Source: an uncultured Pseudomonadota bacterium
GTDB taxonomy: Bacteria > Myxococcota_A > UBA796 > SXON01
Length of the DNA stretch: 64,000 nt
Reading direction: 5' to 3'
Assembly (NCBI GenBank): GCA_903844155.1
Contig: CAIMSU010000232.1
Coordinates: 78,544 to 142,543, forward strand
The notes under the pieces: model-generated
What the model saw: only the letters and a program-made list of their open reading frames with translations
Databases searched by the model: none
Told to the model about the DNA's origin: nothing
Position numbers and translations under genes: made by a program
In this document: positions 36,355 to 45,850 of the stretch, piece after piece
Layout of the letters: each line of letters opens with the position of its first letter
Position numbering within the stretch: the stretch's first letter is position 1

Positions 36355-37689
36355 ATGCCCTCCGTCTACATCAAGACCTTCGGGTGCCAGATGAACGACT
36401 ACGACAGCGGCAAGATGCGCGCGCAGCTCGCTGCCGACGGGTTCACCGCGGCCGAGGAGCCCGGCGACGCCGACCTCGTCATCGTGAACACGTGCTCGAT
36501 CCGGGAGAAGCCCGAGCAGAAGCTCCACAGCTTCCTCGGGACGGTCCTCCCCCAGAAGAAGGTCCGGCCCGTGACTGTCGCCATCGCGGGATGTGTGGCG
36601 CAGATGGCAGGCAAGGAGCTGTACCGGAAATACCCGAAGGTGGATCTGGTCTTCGGGCCGGATGCCGTGCACCGCATCCGTGAGATGGTGGAGGAGTCCA
36701 AGGTCCGCCGTGTGTTGGACGTCGACTTCTTCGCGGAGGACACCTACCCGTTTCCCACCGACGTCGACCCCGACAGCAGCAGCGTCGCCGGCTTTGTCAC
36801 CATCCAGAAGGGGTGTGACAACAAGTGTACGTTCTGCATCGTGCCGTCCACGCGCGGCGCCGAGGTGAGTCGGCCGGCGGACGAGGTGGTGGACGAGGTG
36901 CGGCGGCTGGTCGACCGCGGGGTGACGGAGATCACGCTGATCGGCCAGAACGTGAACTCGTACGGGCTCAAGATCATCAGCCAGGGGCCTGGGGCCAGCC
37001 TCCAGCCGACGTTTTCGGAGCTCCTCCGGCGGGTTCATGAGGTGCCGGGTCTGGAGGTGCTCCGCTACACGACGTCGCACCCGCGCGACATGGGGGATGA
37101 CGTCGTCGCGTGCTACCGCGAGCTGCCGAAATTGGCGGACCACCTGCATCTTCCGGTGCAGTCGGGATCGGACCGCGTCCTGCGACGGATGAAGCGGTAC
37201 TACACCCGGGCGCACTACCTCGATGTCGTCGCGCGTCTGCGGGCTGCGCGCCCCTCGCTGGTGCTGACGACCGATGTCATCGTCGGCTTTCCCGGCGAGA
37301 GCGACGCCGACTTCGACGAGACGATGACGTTGCTGGAGACCGTGCGTTTTGAGGGCTCGTTCAGCTTCGTCTACTCGCCTCGGCCTGGAACGCCGGCGCT
37401 GCGTCTTTTGGACGAGGCCATCCCGATCGGCGTTGCGAACGAGCGGCTCCAACGATTCCAGGCGGTGCAACGGCGGATCCAGCTTGAGGCGCATCGGACA
37501 CTTGTCGGAGCGACGCTCTCGGTGCTCGCGGACGGTCCCGCCGCGCACGACGAAGGTGTGGTCTGCGGGCGTACCTCCGGCTTCAAGACCGTGAATTTTC
37601 CAGGTTCAGAGGCCGATCGTGGGCGATGGGTCTCCGTGCGCGTGGGAGCGGCCTACGCCAACACGCTTCGGGGTGAGCGGGTTGGCTGA
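36355..37689 (+). CDS. miaB: tRNA-2-methylthio-N6-dimethylallyladenosine synthase MiaB
   Basis: This 444-residue radical-SAM methylthiotransferase modifies i6A37 in tRNAs. The N-terminal UPF0004 domain holds Cys ligands in KTFGCQMND, NTCSIRE and AGCVAQ. The radical-SAM motif is GCDNKCTFC (Cys154, 158, 161). LIGQNVNSYG, HLPVQSGSDRVLRRMKRYY and TTDVIVGFPGES are typical. A C-terminal TRAM domain follows. The N-terminal start MPSVYIKTFGCQMN fits the family. No good Shine-Dalgarno is visible. The next gene starts 19 nt later with its own box. Confidence 0.96.
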   Translation: MPSVYIKTFGCQMNDYDSGKMRAQLAADGFTAAEEPGDADLVIVNTCSIREKPEQKLHSFLGTVLPQKKVRPVTVAIAGCVAQMAGKELYRKYPKVDLVFGPDAVHRIREMVEESKVRRVLDVDFFAEDTYPFPTDVDPDSSSVAGFVTIQKGCDNKCTFCIVPSTRGAEVSRPADEVVDEVRRLVDRGVTEITLIGQNVNSYGLKIISQGPGASLQPTFSELLRRVHEVPGLEVLRYTTSHPRDMGDDVVACYRELPKLADHLHLPVQSGSDRVLRRMKRYYTRAHYLDVVARLRAARPSLVLTTDVIVGFPGESDADFDETMTLLETVRFEGSFSFVYSPRPGTPALRLLDEAIPIGVANERLQRFQAVQRRIQLEAHRTLVGATLSVLADGPAAHDEGVVCGRTSGFKTVNFPGSEADRGRWVSVRVGAAYANTLRGERVG

Positions 37690-37694
37690 TCCGG

Positions 37695-37700
37695 GATAGG
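37695..37700 (+). promoter_or_regulatory. GATAGG -10-like box, penicillin-acylase-like gene
   Basis: GATAGG lies 8 nt before the ATG at 37709, with no Shine-Dalgarno. Confidence 0.42.
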
Positions 37701-37708
37701 CGCCTCCA

Positions 37709-40276
37709 ATGCGCGCCTCGAACCCTCGCCCCCACGTAGCCCGGCTCTTCCTCCTGGCTGGCTCGGCGTTGTCCGCCTGCACCTCGCGTCCGTCCGACGG
37801 CCCGGTGCTCTCCGCGGACAGCGCAGACGACGTCGCCGTCGAGGTCCCCTGCGATCTGTCTACCATCACGCTCCCGGCGTCCTACGCCCAGGCGGCCGAC
37901 GTCACCGTGATTCGCGACGCGCTGAACATACCCCACATCTACGCCCAGAATGACGCGGACGCGTTCTACGCCCAGGGCTACCTGGAAGCACGCGAGCGGC
38001 TGATGCAGATCGACACGACCCGGCGCGCGGCGGATGGGACGCTCTCCGAGGTGTGGGGATCGAGCCAGCTCGGGAGCGACGAGCAGGCGCGCGCGATCGG
38101 CTTCGCCAAGTGGGCGTGCCCTGCCGTGCTCGCCATCGCGAGTGAGCGACCCGCCGACTATGCGCTCATGGTCGCGTTCGTGAGCGGCGAGAACAAGTAC
38201 GTGTCCGAGGTGCAGGCCGATCCCACACTGCGGCCGTACGGTATGGGGGAAAACGAGCTGAATTACACGCCCCAGCCCTTCACGCCCAGCGACGTCCTGG
38301 CGATGGGGCGGCGGATCACCTGGGGGTTTTCGAGCTCGCCCGAGCCCGAGATTCTCTACACCCTGCTGGAAAAGCTCGTGCCGTCCTACCAGGACCTTCC
38401 CACGTTCCGCCCCATCGACGACACGTACACGATGCAAGACCAGGCGTTCCCCGCGTCTGCGCAGAGCACCAGTGACAACGCCCCCGCGACCGGGGTCGAG
38501 GCGCCCGATCCCGCGACGTTCGCGGCGTTCGTCGACCAGGTTCACAGCTTGCGGGCCCTGCACGGAAACGTGATGGGCTCCAACAATTGGGTGGTGAACG
38601 GGGCCCATACGGACAATGGCATGCCGTTCCTCGCCAACGATCCGCATGCGGGCCTCTCCGACCCAAGCGACCTCTACATGGTGCAGCTCGATTCCAAGGC
38701 CGCCGGCGGCGCCTTTGATGTTGCGGGCTGGGGGTTTGCGGGCGTTCCCGGCGTGCAGTTGGGCCACAACGAAAAGCTGGTCTGGGGCGCGACGGTGAAC
38801 TTTGCGGACGTCGTTGACCTCTGGAACGTGGAGACGACGACGGACAGCGATGGGGCGCTCACCAAGGCCAACATCGGCGGCACGGAGACGCCAATCTTCG
38901 CGCGCCACGAGTCCATCCCCGTGAAGCAGGATGACGGCAGCGTCGTCGACACGGACTACGTGGTGAATGAGATCCCGGACCGCGGGATCTTCCTTGGGCC
39001 GGAGATGCTGGACATCCCGAACCAGCTGCTCGGGGATGGCTCCATCCTCATGAATTGGACGGGATTTTCGGGGAGCGACGAGTTCTTCGAGTACTTCGAC
39101 CTGGATCGCGCGGCGACCCTCGATGATTTTGTGGCAGCGGTCGACTACCAGCAGGTCGGGATCCACAACACGGTCGGCGCAACCGCCGACGGCATCCGGT
39201 ACCACGTGCACGGGAATGTGCCGGATCGCGGTGGCGTTGGTCGGCCCGAAGCCTACGCGGTCATGGACGCCTCCGACCCGGCGACGCTCTGGTCGGGCGA
39301 TTGGCTACCCGCGGAAGACTTTCCCGACCTCGATGGCTCGCAGGACTACATCGTCACGGCCAACAATGACCCCTGGGGCCAGACGCGTGACAACGACCCG
39401 AACAACGACGCGTTCTACTATGGCGCCTTCTACGCGCCGGGCTTCCGCGCCAGCCGCATCGACCATGAATTGGCGCGGTTGATGGGCGAGGGGCCGATGT
39501 CGGTCACCGACATGCAGGCGCTCCAGACTGACATCCACTCCAACGTCGCCGAGCACCTCCTGCCCTTCCTGGCGGACGCCGTCGCCCACATCGACGACGA
39601 CGACTCGCTCACCCAATTCCGTGGGGATGCCAACCTCCTGGAGGCTGCCACGGATCTCGCCGACTGGGACCAGCGCGCGAACCGGGACTCCCAGGAGATG
39701 GCGTTGTTCCGGGCATTTCAGTCCATGGTCGCCAAGCGCCTCCTGGACGACGACCTGTCGATCCTGTTCGACTCGGTCGAGAGCGTCAACCCCGTCACCA
39801 TGGACAAGTTCGCGATCCTGACGTTGCAGGACAACAATCCCCAGCTCACGGAGAACGCTTCGCGGTTTGACCTCCTCTCCGCCTTGCAGGACGCGATGAC
39901 CTTCGTGGCCGACCGGAAGGTGGCCTTGAACACCGACATCTTCCCCTGGTCGGACCTGCACGCGGACAGCTTCGGAACGTCCTACGGGAGCGGGCAAGGA
40001 CTGGCGGTGGACGGTGAGAATTCATCCGTGAACGTCTCGGAGTGCAGCATCCTGAACAGCGGCTCGCTCCAGGACGCGTGCAACGCGGGGTCCGGCGCGG
40101 TCTTCCGTCAGGTCACCAGCTTTGACGCCGACGGTACGCCCGTCACCACGTTCAACTGGCCGTTCGGCAACACGACCAACGCCGACGCCTGGGTGGCCGG
40201 GACCTACGACACCCTCCTCTTCAAGCGGGCCGACGTCGAGGCCACCCAACTGTCCAGCGAGACCCTGTCGCCGTGA
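37709..40276 (+). CDS. Penicillin acylase-family lipoprotein (Ntn-hydrolase)
   Basis: This 855-residue secreted lipoprotein has a signal ending ALSAC. The family matures by self-cleavage at a conserved serine: the probable site is VMG/SNNWVVNGAHT, with Ser291 becoming the new N-terminus and nucleophile. FLANDPHAG follows. The alpha-chain part includes DALNIPHIYAQNDADAFY and ARERLMQIDTTRRAADG. Beta-chain signatures near DPWGQTRDNDPNND fit the family. Members cleave amides such as beta-lactam side chains or acyl-homoserine lactones (quorum quenching); substrate unknown. A coupled gene encoding an alpha/beta-hydrolase-like lipoprotein follows. Confidence 0.9.
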   Translation: MRASNPRPHVARLFLLAGSALSACTSRPSDGPVLSADSADDVAVEVPCDLSTITLPASYAQAADVTVIRDALNIPHIYAQNDADAFYAQGYLEARERLMQIDTTRRAADGTLSEVWGSSQLGSDEQARAIGFAKWACPAVLAIASERPADYALMVAFVSGENKYVSEVQADPTLRPYGMGENELNYTPQPFTPSDVLAMGRRITWGFSSSPEPEILYTLLEKLVPSYQDLPTFRPIDDTYTMQDQAFPASAQSTSDNAPATGVEAPDPATFAAFVDQVHSLRALHGNVMGSNNWVVNGAHTDNGMPFLANDPHAGLSDPSDLYMVQLDSKAAGGAFDVAGWGFAGVPGVQLGHNEKLVWGATVNFADVVDLWNVETTTDSDGALTKANIGGTETPIFARHESIPVKQDDGSVVDTDYVVNEIPDRGIFLGPEMLDIPNQLLGDGSILMNWTGFSGSDEFFEYFDLDRAATLDDFVAAVDYQQVGIHNTVGATADGIRYHVHGNVPDRGGVGRPEAYAVMDASDPATLWSGDWLPAEDFPDLDGSQDYIVTANNDPWGQTRDNDPNNDAFYYGAFYAPGFRASRIDHELARLMGEGPMSVTDMQALQTDIHSNVAEHLLPFLADAVAHIDDDDSLTQFRGDANLLEAATDLADWDQRANRDSQEMALFRAFQSMVAKRLLDDDLSILFDSVESVNPVTMDKFAILTLQDNNPQLTENASRFDLLSALQDAMTFVADRKVALNTDIFPWSDLHADSFGTSYGSGQGLAVDGENSSVNVSECSILNSGSLQDACNAGSGAVFRQVTSFDADGTPVTTFNWPFGNTTNADAWVAGTYDTLLFKRADVEATQLSSETLSP

Positions 40277-40302
40277 ACCCTTCCATCGCCCTCGGAGCCC
40301 CC

Positions 40303-42288
40303 ATGCGCCGCGCCATCTTTATCGCCCCTGCCGTCCCCACGCTCGCCGTCCTGGCGCTTTGCGCCTGCACCGGCAAGGCCGCGGACGACAGCTCCCCGAC
40401 CATGGTCCCCCGCGAATTCTCCTCGTGCGACCCCATTTCCTACGACTACTGCTCGCTCCCCTACCCGAGCATGTACTACATGCGCGAGGACAGCAGCAGC
40501 CCCACCGGGTACCGCGTCCACTTTGGGGACACGACCCTCTCCGTCACCCACCAGGGCGTTCAGCCAACCACGCAGTACCTCAACGAGCTCGATGGCTTCT
40601 CGCCCTTCACGTTGTTGGAGGTCGAGTTTCCGAACATGGTGCTCGACGGGGTGCCCGGCCACGCTAACATCGCCGACAGCGTGGCGGACGGCTCCCCCAT
40701 CGTCCTGATCGACGCGGAGACCGGCGCTCGGGTGCCGTGCTGGGCGGAGCTGGACGTGTCCGGAAACTACGTGGATGGCCAGGAATTCCTGCTGATCCGC
40801 AGTGCTGTGCCGCTCGAGAACGGCAAGCGCTACGTCGTCGGCATCCGCAACCTCAAGGACAAGACCGGCGCGACCGTCGCGGCCAGCGCCGGGTTCGCCG
40901 ACTTGCGCGACGGGACCGCAACGCAGAATTGGGACATCGAGGGGCGGCGGGATGCCTATGAGAGCATCTTCACCACGCTCGGGAACGATGGGTGGACGCG
41001 CTCGGATACCCAGCTTGCATGGGATTTTGTGGTCGGCAGCAAGGAGGGGATCACCGGCCGGGCGACGAGCATTCGTGACGATGTGTTTTCCCGCGTCGGC
41101 ACCGCAGGGCCGCCCTATACGATCACCAGCATCGACGATGGCGCGGACGGCACGGGGTACAACGACAGCATCTTCCGTGTGGTGATGGGGACGCTGACGG
41201 CGCCGCTCTACACCGCCGACGACGGGCCCGGAACCTTCCTCACGCGCGACGCGAACGGGATGCCCTACTACAACGGCGACACCAGCGTGCCGTTCACCAT
41301 CATCATCCCGCGCACGGCGCACGACAACCCGCGCCCGCTGCCGATCATGCAGTATGGACACGGCCTGCTCGGCGGCCAGGACGAGATCTTCGCGGGCTAC
41401 CTCGGCGAGATGGCCAACCAGTATGGCTTCTCGATCTTTGCGGTCGACTGGACCGGCATGAAGAGCGAGGACACCAGCGACATCGAGCTGATGATGGCGC
41501 AGGACGTGGGCAAGTTTGCGATGATCCCCGAGCGCGAGCACCAGGGGTTCGCCGAGTTCTTCGCCGCCGAGCGGATGATGACGGGCGACATGGCCAGCGA
41601 CGATGCGATGAAGTTTGCACCGACGGACGGTTCTGGGACCGATCCGGTCTCGGTCATCGACCCGACCCAACTCTGGTACTATGGAAACTCGCAGGGGGGC
41701 ATTCTCGGCGGCGCATATCTCGCGTTGAATCCGGACATCCCGCGTGGAGTGCTCGGGGTTCCTGGTACGCCGTACAGCCTTCTCCTCTCCCGCTCGGCCG
41801 ACTTCACACCCTTCTTTGGCCTGCTGCAGGACGTCTACCCCGATCAGCGCGATGTCAGCTTCTTCATGTCGTGGATGCAGGATCTCTGGAACTCGGGCGA
41901 CGCTGCCGGATATGCCCGGTACATGAACCAGGATCCGCTGGACGGGGTCGCCCACGAAGTTCTGCTGCAGGACGCCATTGGCGATGCCCAGGTCACAACC
42001 CTGGGCGCCCAGAACATGGCGCGCGCGTACGGGGCGGTGCAGGTCACGGACACGCCCTACGAGGACATCTACGGCGTCGATCAGGTCTCCTCCCCCTACA
42101 CCGGCAGCGCCATCGCCGAATACTACCACAATACGCCGGATATTCCGCAAACCAACGTCCCGCCAGACGTCACGTACGACACCCACGAGGACACCCGCCG
42201 GACCGCGTCCGCCCAGGCGCAGCTCTACCACTTCCTCACGACCGGCGAAGTGATGAACTACTGCGACGGCGTCTGCGATCCCGACTGA
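40303..42288 (+). CDS. Alpha/beta-hydrolase-like lipoprotein, paralogue of the 61.9 kb gene
   Basis: A 661-residue lipoprotein: MRRAIFIAPAVP, then lipobox ALCAC. The ATG at 40303 has GGAG 5 nt upstream and is preferred to the GTG at 40273. The N-terminal half is beta-rich with YVVGIRNLKDKTGATV. The C-terminal half has LPIMQYGHGLLGG and the nucleophile elbow YGNSQGGILGG, an alpha/beta-hydrolase pattern. It ends with a paired-cysteine tail CDGVCDPD. It shares this organisation and tail with the gene at 61855. Substrate unknown. Coupled to the penicillin-acylase-like gene and followed 15 nt later by a phosphatase gene. Confidence 0.8.
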   Translation: MRRAIFIAPAVPTLAVLALCACTGKAADDSSPTMVPREFSSCDPISYDYCSLPYPSMYYMREDSSSPTGYRVHFGDTTLSVTHQGVQPTTQYLNELDGFSPFTLLEVEFPNMVLDGVPGHANIADSVADGSPIVLIDAETGARVPCWAELDVSGNYVDGQEFLLIRSAVPLENGKRYVVGIRNLKDKTGATVAASAGFADLRDGTATQNWDIEGRRDAYESIFTTLGNDGWTRSDTQLAWDFVVGSKEGITGRATSIRDDVFSRVGTAGPPYTITSIDDGADGTGYNDSIFRVVMGTLTAPLYTADDGPGTFLTRDANGMPYYNGDTSVPFTIIIPRTAHDNPRPLPIMQYGHGLLGGQDEIFAGYLGEMANQYGFSIFAVDWTGMKSEDTSDIELMMAQDVGKFAMIPEREHQGFAEFFAAERMMTGDMASDDAMKFAPTDGSGTDPVSVIDPTQLWYYGNSQGGILGGAYLALNPDIPRGVLGVPGTPYSLLLSRSADFTPFFGLLQDVYPDQRDVSFFMSWMQDLWNSGDAAGYARYMNQDPLDGVAHEVLLQDAIGDAQVTTLGAQNMARAYGAVQVTDTPYEDIYGVDQVSSPYTGSAIAEYYHNTPDIPQTNVPPDVTYDTHEDTRRTASAQAQLYHFLTTGEVMNYCDGVCDPD

Positions 42289-42303
42289 ACCGGAGCCCAC
42301 CCC

Positions 42304-42939
42304 ATGCTTGAAATCTCCCTGCTTCGGCACGGCCAGACTGACTTTTCGCGTGAGAACCGGTTCTGCGGGTCCATCGACCCGCCGCTGAACGACGTGGGTC
42401 TGCGGATGGCGCAGGCGGTGGGAGACGGATGGAAGGACCATGGGTTTACGGCGATCTGGTGCTCGCCCGCCACGCGCACGCGTCAAACCGCCGGGCCGCT
42501 TGCCGCCGCGACGGGACTTGAACTGCACGTGGACGAGGGCCTCCGGGAGATCGACTACGGCGACTGGGAGTCACTGCGGCACGAAGACGCGAAGGAGCGC
42601 TGGCCGGACGCCTACAATTTCTGGGCCGCAGACCCGGCAAGCCGGGGGACTCCTGGCGGTGAAACGGCGTTTCACGTCGCCGCGCGTTCGGCGCCGGTGA
42701 TCGAGCGCATCCGGGTCGCGCACCCGGAAGGCCGGGTGCTCGTGGTCTCCCACAAGGCCACGCTTCGGGTGTTGATGTGCGCCTTGCTCGGGTTGGACGT
42801 CCGCTTGTTCCGGGAGCGGCTGGGTCAGCCCGTCGCGTCATTATCCAGGTTTGAGCTTACGAAGACGGGCGCGCGTCTGGTGATGCTCGGGAACGTGTCA
42901 CACCTCCCGCCAGACCTTCGGGACATCGAGGGCACGTGA
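42304..42939 (+). CDS. Histidine phosphatase (phosphoglycerate mutase-like)
   Basis: A 211-residue cytoplasmic enzyme with the catalytic LLRHGQTDFS near the N-terminus, then a proton donor in EIDYGDWESL and VSHKATLRVLM with the second His. This is the RHG/His-phosphatase family, covering alpha-ribazole phosphatase, phosphoglycerate mutase and sugar phosphatases. Motifs alone do not decide the substrate. A GGAG lies upstream of the ATG. It ends this + strand run; the next gene is convergent. Confidence 0.9.
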   Translation: MLEISLLRHGQTDFSRENRFCGSIDPPLNDVGLRMAQAVGDGWKDHGFTAIWCSPATRTRQTAGPLAAATGLELHVDEGLREIDYGDWESLRHEDAKERWPDAYNFWAADPASRGTPGGETAFHVAARSAPVIERIRVAHPEGRVLVVSHKATLRVLMCALLGLDVRLFRERLGQPVASLSRFELTKTGARLVMLGNVSHLPPDLRDIEGT

Positions 42940-42949
42940 TCCCGCCGGT

Positions 42950-44446
42950 TCAGAAGGTGAGCGCCACCTCGGAACCCCCCTCCGTCGTTGGTGCCGTCCT
43001 CGTCTTGCCGTCGGCGTCGGTGGCGGTCACGGTAATATCGGGGTGGCCGCCGCGCACCTTGAGCGAGTAGGGGCCTGGCGCCGCGATCCACGTGAACCCG
43101 AGCGCCTGGCCATCGGCCGACTGCAGCTCGACCTTGATCGGCCCCGTGCCGCCGGTGACGGTGCCGTGCACGTCCCAGCCGGTCACGGGCGAGCGGTTCG
43201 GGGCGGTCGCGACGGATGTCTGCGCGCCTCCGCCCCCCGGATTCTCGCCGGGCTCGGTGTGGTCCGGGTCCTTGCTGTTCGCCGCGCCCTCCTCGACGAC
43301 GTCGGGAAAAAGCTGCGCTTGCGGCGAGTATTTCGCGGACTGGCCGCCGGGTTGCACGGTGGCGTCGTCGACGAGCCCCGAGGCGTCAAAAGCGGCGTCC
43401 TTCCCGTAGAGCTTCTCCTGGGGCCAGCCGGCGGCCACAAGCGTGTCGGCGACGGCGCGGGCGATGTCCCCGGCGCCGCTGGAGGAGGGGTGCATCTGGT
43501 CGACGAACTTGTCGTCGAGGGCTGCGGGGTCGGCTTGCAGCGCGGCCACGGCCGAGGTGAGCGGGAGCGCGTGGAAGTCCGCGACGGCCTTTTGCGCCCG
43601 AAAGTACGGATCCCAGCCTGCGCCCTTGGGAAACTCGTGGTTGACGAGGCCCTTGTTCGCGGGCGAGATGAACGCGACGCCGGCGCCGTGCGCCTTGGCG
43701 GCGTGGATGATGGCGTCGAGGTTGGTGGCGTAGTCCTGGAGCGGGACGCGGCGCTCCTTCGCGTCGGGCCACTTGCTGTCCTTCGTCCAGGTCACGAGGT
43801 GTGCGCCGGTGCCGCCGCGCGCTTTGTCGATCCAGGCGGCCGTGAATTGGAACAGCGCGCTGTGAACGAGCAGGCTGTTGTGGTAGAGCGCCGCCGTCTT
43901 GAGCAGGTCTGCGTCGCGGAAGCCGTCTGCGTTGTTGTCGCTCCAGAGGTTGCCCGTCAGCAAAAGCGTCGGCTGAACGCTCCAGCCCACCTCGTCCAGT
44001 AGGATCTTCGTTTGCTCGGTGGAGTACCCGGGGATGGCACCGTTCACGACGTCCACGTCGATGCCGCGCGCCTTGAGCGCGGACTCCAACTGCACCGCGA
44101 TCGTCTGGTCGTCCGGGATGCCGTGGCCAAAGAACGAGCTGTCGCCGATGACCAGGAGCCGCTCCCTGCCCGGCGGTCGCGGCACCTCGGGCGCCGGTCC
44201 ACGCAGGCCGAGCGGGCCGATGGTGCACGTGACCTGCCCGTTCTTGCGCACGCCCTCGCCCATGCCCCACAGCCGGGTGTCGTTCGCTGTCATGACCACG
44301 CCGGGGTTGTCCGGGGCCCGCCAGATCGGGACCTGCGGGCCCAATGTTCGCGCCGCGCCCTCAAGGATCGCCATCACCGCTACGAACACCACTGCGGAGG
44401 CTGCAACCCGGTAGCGATTGCCACGCGTGGCGCGTCGTCGCGCCAT
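42950..44446 (-). CDS. Membrane-anchored SGNH/GDSL hydrolase
   Basis: This 498-residue protein has an N-terminal membrane anchor (about 12-30), then an SGNH fold at 90-330. Block I is LLVIGDSSFFGHG with nucleophile Ser, block II VVNGAIPGYST, and DQMHPSSSG holds the catalytic Asp/His. A beta-rich C-terminal domain of about 150 residues (GWDVHGTVTGG, IKVELQSADGQ) may bind polymer. Such enzymes often add or remove acyl groups on surface glycans. Its ATG overlaps the stop of the upstream exported protein by one base, forming an operon divergent from the Fe-S/carbamoyltransferase operon. Confidence 0.86.
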   Translation of the reverse strand: MARRRATRGNRYRVAASAVVFVAVMAILEGAARTLGPQVPIWRAPDNPGVVMTANDTRLWGMGEGVRKNGQVTCTIGPLGLRGPAPEVPRPPGRERLLVIGDSSFFGHGIPDDQTIAVQLESALKARGIDVDVVNGAIPGYSTEQTKILLDEVGWSVQPTLLLTGNLWSDNNADGFRDADLLKTAALYHNSLLVHSALFQFTAAWIDKARGGTGAHLVTWTKDSKWPDAKERRVPLQDYATNLDAIIHAAKAHGAGVAFISPANKGLVNHEFPKGAGWDPYFRAQKAVADFHALPLTSAVAALQADPAALDDKFVDQMHPSSSGAGDIARAVADTLVAAGWPQEKLYGKDAAFDASGLVDDATVQPGGQSAKYSPQAQLFPDVVEEGAANSKDPDHTEPGENPGGGGAQTSVATAPNRSPVTGWDVHGTVTGGTGPIKVELQSADGQALGFTWIAAPGPYSLKVRGGHPDITVTATDADGKTRTAPTTEGGSEVALTF

Positions 44447-45798
44447 CAGGCCGCCGTCAGGCCGTCCGCGCCGGGCCGCGCGCGAACCTCACCCGCGGGC
44501 GTGATGAAACGCCACACCTCGCCATCCCGGCGGCATTGGACGACTGGCAGGCTCGTCTCGCCAACGTCGTCGGTCACGACAAAGGGGCCAACCTCCTCCG
44601 GCAGCTCCTTCACCAGCTTTGCCAGGCTCGCCGCGTCTGCCGGGCCGCGGATGAGGATGGCGACGGGCAATCCGCCCTCGTCGTCCAGCGCGTCGAGCAG
44701 CTTGCCGATGGCCTTGGGGGTGATCACGTCGAGCTTGTAGACGGGTCCGCCGAACGCCATCGCCGGCGTGTAGCCAACGGAAGTGGCCACAATCACGCGG
44801 TGGTGGCGCGCGAGCGTGGTGACGAGCGCGTCCGCGAGCGCGTTCGCGTCGGCACCCTCGGCCTTCCAGATCGCCGCGCCGCCGCTGAGCGAGGGGGTCG
44901 TCGGCCCGAGGAGGCCTGGTTCAGCCAGGGGGATCAGCTCATCGCCACCCCCGCGCCCACCGCGCATGCTCGAGTAGATGAGCCAGGTCACGAGCAACAA
45001 TCCCGCGCCAAAGCCGACGTAGAGCATCGGGCTGATGGCCGTGGCGCCCGCAGGGGACATCGCGGCGGGCGAGCCACCCGGGGCCGCCCCGGCTCCGATC
45101 GGTGGGGGCCCGCCGGGCGAGGTGGCTCCCGCCGGGGGTTGCCCCATCGCCGAGCCGTCTCCCCCCGGCGGGGTGCCGCCCCCAGACGGGGGTTGGCCAG
45201 CGGTCCCGCCGCCACCCATCGCGGCCCCGGGCGCGACCCCGTTTGTTCCAGGCGGCACGGACCCATCTGGCGCGGTCAGCGCGGCCCCGGCTCCTGTCGG
45301 CGCTGCGGCTTGCCCCGCGACCGCCGGTGGTGCGCCCCCCGCGGTCCCGTCGCCCGTCGGCGTTGGGCCAGCGGGCTTGGAGGACTGGGCGGCCTCTGCC
45401 GTCATCGTCTTTCCGTCGACCGAGATCGCCAGGTCGCGCGCCGAGTTTGCCGGATCCCAGGAGACCTTGCCGCCTGTGTAGCTCGTCGCGCCGACGGACA
45501 GGGTGACCTCGAACGCGTCCGCGTCCAGCCAGGTCGTCCCCGAGTACACCTGATCGCCAGCGGTCACGTCCGGCGAGGTGCCATCGTCGCCGACCTTCAC
45601 GTCCTTCGTCCCGCTCTCGCCCTTCAGGTGAACGACGACGTCCCCTGCCACGTTGTCCGCGGACTTCAGGTCGACCCGGATCACCAGGCCGTGGGGCGTG
45701 CCGGCCATGGCTGGCGAGCACAGCGCCGCGAGCAGCAGTGCGCTGCAGAGCCGGGATGTGGCTCCGGGGCTGGCCCATCGCCGTATCACTGGCCGCAT
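44446..45798 (-). CDS. Single-pass exported protein with Gly/Pro/Ala linker
   Basis: A 450-residue protein of unknown function. It has a signal peptide (ends SPAMA) and a beta-rich exported domain to ~135 (VIRVDLKSADNVAGDVVVHLK, YSGTTWLDADAFEVTLSVG). A low-complexity Gly/Pro/Ala/Thr linker follows, then one membrane helix (ISPMLYVGFGAGLLLVTWLIY, about 275-295). A cytoplasmic C-terminal domain of ~150 residues (ALADALVTTLARHHRVIVATSVG) resembles no family I know. The ATG at 45798 has GGAG 7 nt upstream; a TTG one codon earlier is an alternative. GATACG (45825-45830 on the - strand) may be its -10 element. Confidence 0.78.
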   Translation of the reverse strand: MRPVIRRWASPGATSRLCSALLLAALCSPAMAGTPHGLVIRVDLKSADNVAGDVVVHLKGESGTKDVKVGDDGTSPDVTAGDQVYSGTTWLDADAFEVTLSVGATSYTGGKVSWDPANSARDLAISVDGKTMTAEAAQSSKPAGPTPTGDGTAGGAPPAVAGQAAAPTGAGAALTAPDGSVPPGTNGVAPGAAMGGGGTAGQPPSGGGTPPGGDGSAMGQPPAGATSPGGPPPIGAGAAPGGSPAAMSPAGATAISPMLYVGFGAGLLLVTWLIYSSMRGGRGGGDELIPLAEPGLLGPTTPSLSGGAAIWKAEGADANALADALVTTLARHHRVIVATSVGYTPAMAFGGPVYKLDVITPKAIGKLLDALDDEGGLPVAILIRGPADAASLAKLVKELPEEVGPFVVTDDVGETSLPVVQCRRDGEVWRFITPAGEVRARPGADGLTAA

Positions 45799-45850
45799 CA
45801 AGAACTCCGAACGTGGGACCGGAGCGTATCACGTGCGTTACGGGGGGAGA